Assembly: GCA_037439945.1 (NCBI GenBank)
Contig: JBBIVA010000091.1
Span: 1-15,365, forward strand
Direction of reading: 5' to 3'
DNA length: 15,365 bases
Origin: CALEUX01 sp037439945
Lineage (GTDB): Bacteria > Bacteroidota > Bacteroidia > Bacteroidales > Marinilabiliaceae
Of the stretch, positions 13,184 through 15,365 are shown in pieces. The notes under the pieces are model-generated. The model ran no database searches, had not been told where the DNA came from, and was given only the letters and a program-made list of their open reading frames with translations. Position 1 is the stretch's first letter, and the number at the start of each line of letters is the position of its first letter. Position numbers and translations under genes: made by a program.

Positions 13184-15157
13184 CTAATTATCTATTAAAT
13201 GCTTGTTAATTAATGCAAATGTATGTCCAGATTCATTATCGACAATCCTTTCTAGAATAAGTTTATCAAGAGCCAACGTTATTTCTGCTCCAGGTTCAAT
13301 AATTAGATATTCAATTTTGTATTTTTTTATAAAATCAATTTGAGATTCTTCTATGCTTTTAAAAAGTCCGTTGTGTTTAAGACTTTGTATGAATTTGTAA
13401 AAAGGGGCATTGGCTACATAACCATGAATCTCTTTGTATCTAACACTATCTAAATCTACAGGAGTGGATAAGGAGGTTTGTACAAATCCATTTCTTGTGC
13501 AATCAAAAAAAGATGCATGACGAGGCATGTGTGGAGAATTGAAGAAAACATTTTCTTTATGTAACTGTATGTTTTGTATTTGTCCACCTATTTTATTATC
13601 TATTTGCAAAATAAGCCCTCTTGATTTGATAATAAAATCTCTCGAATAATATTCACCACTATATGTTAGGTTGCTAGGAAGTAAAGATATAGTGTATATT
13701 ATTGAATATGAAAATTGGACAATAAGTAGGACTCCAGTTAAAGCATACTTAATTTGATGAATGTTTTCATAGCATTTAATAATTGCTATTATGCTTAAAA
13801 TTGAAAATAAAGGATTTAGTACAATACTTCCAATTGTTCCTCTTTCTAAATGTGTTATGATGGAAAGAAATAATATTGCTAACAAAAATAATGAAGCAAT
13901 GATAAAGATGGTTTTGTTTTTAATTACACTAACAAGATTTCCCATTGGATTATTAGTAAGGTAATTAGCTATAATGAAGATGGTAAGTGGTAGTGCAAAG
14001 AACCAAAGACGAAAAATATATAATCTAAAAAAGGAATAAATGAAGGTATTTAAGGTAGCAAATTGCATTGACTCACTGACCAAAGATGAAGAGGCTTTTG
14101 TTTTAAAAAAAAACATGTAGAATAAAATAATCAATACTGCACTTATGATAGATAAAGAAGTGCCAAATTTAAATGAACTTAAATCTTTATCCTGAAAATA
14201 GTAAAGTAAGGATAGAAGAAATACAGATGTTAATACAGTTGGAGCATAAAGTATATTGTATATAGGAAGAAGAATCAATAGTAAAATAGCCGCTTCTTTA
14301 AACCCATTTTTTAATAGTATTATGAAAGAGATAAGTGATATGTAAAACATTAATACTCTTGGGTAGAAAAAAGGATTATCATATAAACCTCCTGTCTTGA
14401 AAGGAAGAGCAGTAATGAAGAAAGTAGCTGCAATTGCAAAAATAATTGTTAATACAAATGGAAGTTTCTTTTTTATAAAAACAGAGATTAGTCCAAGAAA
14501 AGAGCCAAACACAAGTGCACAGATTAGAGGAATAGTAAAAAAAATAAAAACAATAACTCCCTTACTTTTAGATAAAAGTAAAATTAACGAATGTACCCAT
14601 ATTTCAAAATAGTGGTAGGGGCTAGGTTTATTTGATGTTTCAATCAGGGTGCTATTAAAGTACGTTGTCCAGTTTGTTGTTGATTCAGGGAAACCTTTAA
14701 TCAGATAGTATGCGATATCGCTATAAAACTTATAATCAATCCATCCTAACCTGATTTTTTCTGCATTTAAAAAATCAGTTCTGTAGAATTGTATTAGCAT
14801 AATGAAAAATGCAAATGCAGATAGAAGTAAAATGAATTGAATTTCTTTATGGCTGATTTTTGAGATATTGATTGAAAAGAAGACTCCTCTCTTCCAAAAA
14901 ATATATAAAAAAATGATTAATAGCCCAATTGTATTAATGGTTTTACCAGAGGTAACTACTATGGAGAAAATAAAAACAGAAATAATTAGACCGGTTGCTA
15001 AATATAAAAAATTTTGTGCATAACCATTGTTTTGAATAGGAGGAAAGAAGTACAGTGTTTTTCCAATGTAATAAAATGAAAATAATATAATTGGTGTTTT
15101 TAAAATGTCAATTAACAAGTTAAAAATGGGGATTGGCTCAATAATTATATCATGCAT
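13184..15157 (-). CDS. Large polytopic membrane protein, GT-C-like
   Basis: The 657-residue protein has about 12-14 hydrophobic helices through residue 490 or so, then a soluble C-terminal domain of about 165 residues ending in the last helix-poor stretch. After the fourth or fifth helix a loop reads GWIDYKFYSDIAYYLIKGFP (138-157), with D141 and D147, followed by PSPYHYFEIWVHS (178-190). An acidic-rich first extracytoplasmic loop followed by a Tyr/His-rich motif is common in GT-C-type membrane glycosyltransferases and related uncharacterised proteins. The only clear start is ATG 15155-15157. It is the first gene of the cluster in reading direction and is separated from the right-hand inverted repeat by about 150 bases. 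Its coding DNA seems more AT-rich than that of its downstream neighbours, which could reflect separate acquisition. Donor and acceptor are unknown. Confidence 0.6.
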   Translation of the reverse strand: MHDIIIEPIPIFNLLIDILKTPIILFSFYYIGKTLYFFPPIQNNGYAQNFLYLATGLIISVFIFSIVVTSGKTINTIGLLIIFLYIFWKRGVFFSINISKISHKEIQFILLLSAFAFFIMLIQFYRTDFLNAEKIRLGWIDYKFYSDIAYYLIKGFPESTTNWTTYFNSTLIETSNKPSPYHYFEIWVHSLILLLSKSKGVIVFIFFTIPLICALVFGSFLGLISVFIKKKLPFVLTIIFAIAATFFITALPFKTGGLYDNPFFYPRVLMFYISLISFIILLKNGFKEAAILLLILLPIYNILYAPTVLTSVFLLSLLYYFQDKDLSSFKFGTSLSIISAVLIILFYMFFFKTKASSSLVSESMQFATLNTFIYSFFRLYIFRLWFFALPLTIFIIANYLTNNPMGNLVSVIKNKTIFIIASLFLLAILFLSIITHLERGTIGSIVLNPLFSILSIIAIIKCYENIHQIKYALTGVLLIVQFSYSIIYTISLLPSNLTYSGEYYSRDFIIKSRGLILQIDNKIGGQIQNIQLHKENVFFNSPHMPRHASFFDCTRNGFVQTSLSTPVDLDSVRYKEIHGYVANAPFYKFIQSLKHNGLFKSIEESQIDFIKKYKIEYLIIEPGAEITLALDKLILERIVDNESGHTFALINKHLIDN

Positions 15158-15184
15158 GGCTAATACTTAAGTTTAATTATATGG

Positions 15185-15257
15185 TTTTATCGCAGAGAAC
15201 GCATAAATATTTTCCCTCTGTGCATTTTGTGCTTTTATAGTAAGCTTTGCGGTAAAT
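15185..15257. repeat. CGCAAAG-type intergenic repeat, copy 4 (palindromic ends)
   Basis: It begins TTTTATCGCAGAG and ends GCTTTGCGGTAAAT. The reverse complement of the end is TTTACCGCAAAGC, so the unit has inverted ends of the form TTTAYCGCARAG about 45 bases apart. The middle has CCCTCTGTGCATTTTGTGC, shared with copy 3. It lies 28 bases upstream of the 657-aa gene and is therefore probably in its leader or promoter region. Confidence 0.65.
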
Positions 15258-15310
15258 ACAATAAACAGCTAGATGCTTCCGGTTTTTCATCTATGTTAGA
15301 AAGTTTATAT

Positions 15311-15361
15311 ATTAACGTGAGTTCGATTTAAGCAGCTTTTACAATAGCCATATTTTCAACA
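15311..15361. repeat. Right copy of the 51-bp inverted terminal repeat
   Basis: This is the exact reverse complement of 1-51. The remaining four bases to the window end (15362-15365) extend the same ORF tail by one more valine codon. The paired ends point toward each other across the whole cluster. Confidence 0.85.
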
Positions 15362-15365
15362 ACAT
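15328..15365 (-). CDS. C-terminal tail of an unidentified ORF (partial, right edge)
   Basis: On the minus strand the last codons read VVENMAIVKAA with TAA at 15328-15330; the rest lies right of the window. It is the inverted twin of the tail at 2-34. It may be the end of a transposase whose insertion-sequence terminus is at about 15311. Confidence 0.3.
   Translation of the reverse strand, partial: VVENMAIVKAA

Noticed and set aside
14397..14612. Plus-strand frame of 71 codons opposite the 657-aa gene
   Set aside because: It is antisense to hydrophobic coding sequence, with a composition expected from the complement of membrane-helix codons.
11021..15257. The four CGCAAAG-type repeats as a CRISPR array
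   Set aside because: They are kilobases apart, imperfect, in differing arrangements, and without regular spacers or cas genes.

Overview
The window looks like an accessory polysaccharide/glycan biosynthesis region of a Bacteroidota bacterium. This is an inference from its AT-rich DNA, weak Shine-Dalgarno signals, gene families common in that phylum (GxxExxY protein, AbiEii-type toxin with a short partner, DUF4038/GH140 apiosidase-like protein, Wzy-like polymerase) and intergenic repeats built on CGCAAAG/CGCAGAG. Every credible gene in the interior is on the minus strand, so the cluster reads from right to left.

In transcription order (high to low coordinates) the layout is: a 657-aa multi-spanning GT-C-like protein (13184-15157); a GT4-like glycosyltransferase with a repeat-filled linker (11594-12982); a GxxExxY protein (11147-11527); a second GT4 glycosyltransferase (9768-10985); a GC-rich hairpin spacer (9601-9756); a Wzy-like polymerase (8209-9543); a GH140-like protein with no ATG start (6468-7973); a four-helix SMR/ArnE-like flippase subunit (6014-6376); an AbiEii-type toxin-antitoxin-like pair (5100-5970); a duplicated fragment of the SMR gene tail (4947-5090); an ArnC/DPM1-like GT2 (4012-4950); a WecD-like sugar N-acetyltransferase (3324-4019); a 375-aa membrane protein (2162-3289); a 348-bp non-coding element with inverted ends (1793-2140); a 482-aa GT-C-like membrane protein (321-1769); and an N-terminal stub of a WecE-like aminotransferase (62-175).

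The left half reads as a coherent lipid-linked sugar pathway. A dTDP-4-amino sugar would be made by WecE (now only a stub here) and acetylated by WecD. The GT2 would load a sugar on undecaprenyl phosphate, the SMR protein would flip it, and a GT-C membrane protein would use it outside the inner membrane. The right half (two GT4 enzymes plus a Wzy-like polymerase) would build and polymerise a repeat unit. Substrates are inferred from family membership only.

The region shows heavy rearrangement. A 51-bp sequence carrying the last codons of an unknown ORF sits at both ends in inverted orientation, as expected if the segment lies between two copies of one repeat, probably an insertion sequence. 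The wecE stub ends next to the left copy. The toxin-antitoxin-like pair lies between two copies of the SMR 3' end sharing a perfect 24-bp direct repeat, and recombination across it would restore an in-frame SMR gene overlapping the GT2 start. One glycosyltransferase gene carries two arrays of 7-bp units, a period that would change the reading frame if copy number changed. Four related CGCAAAG-type repeats occur, two of them bracketing the GxxExxY gene.
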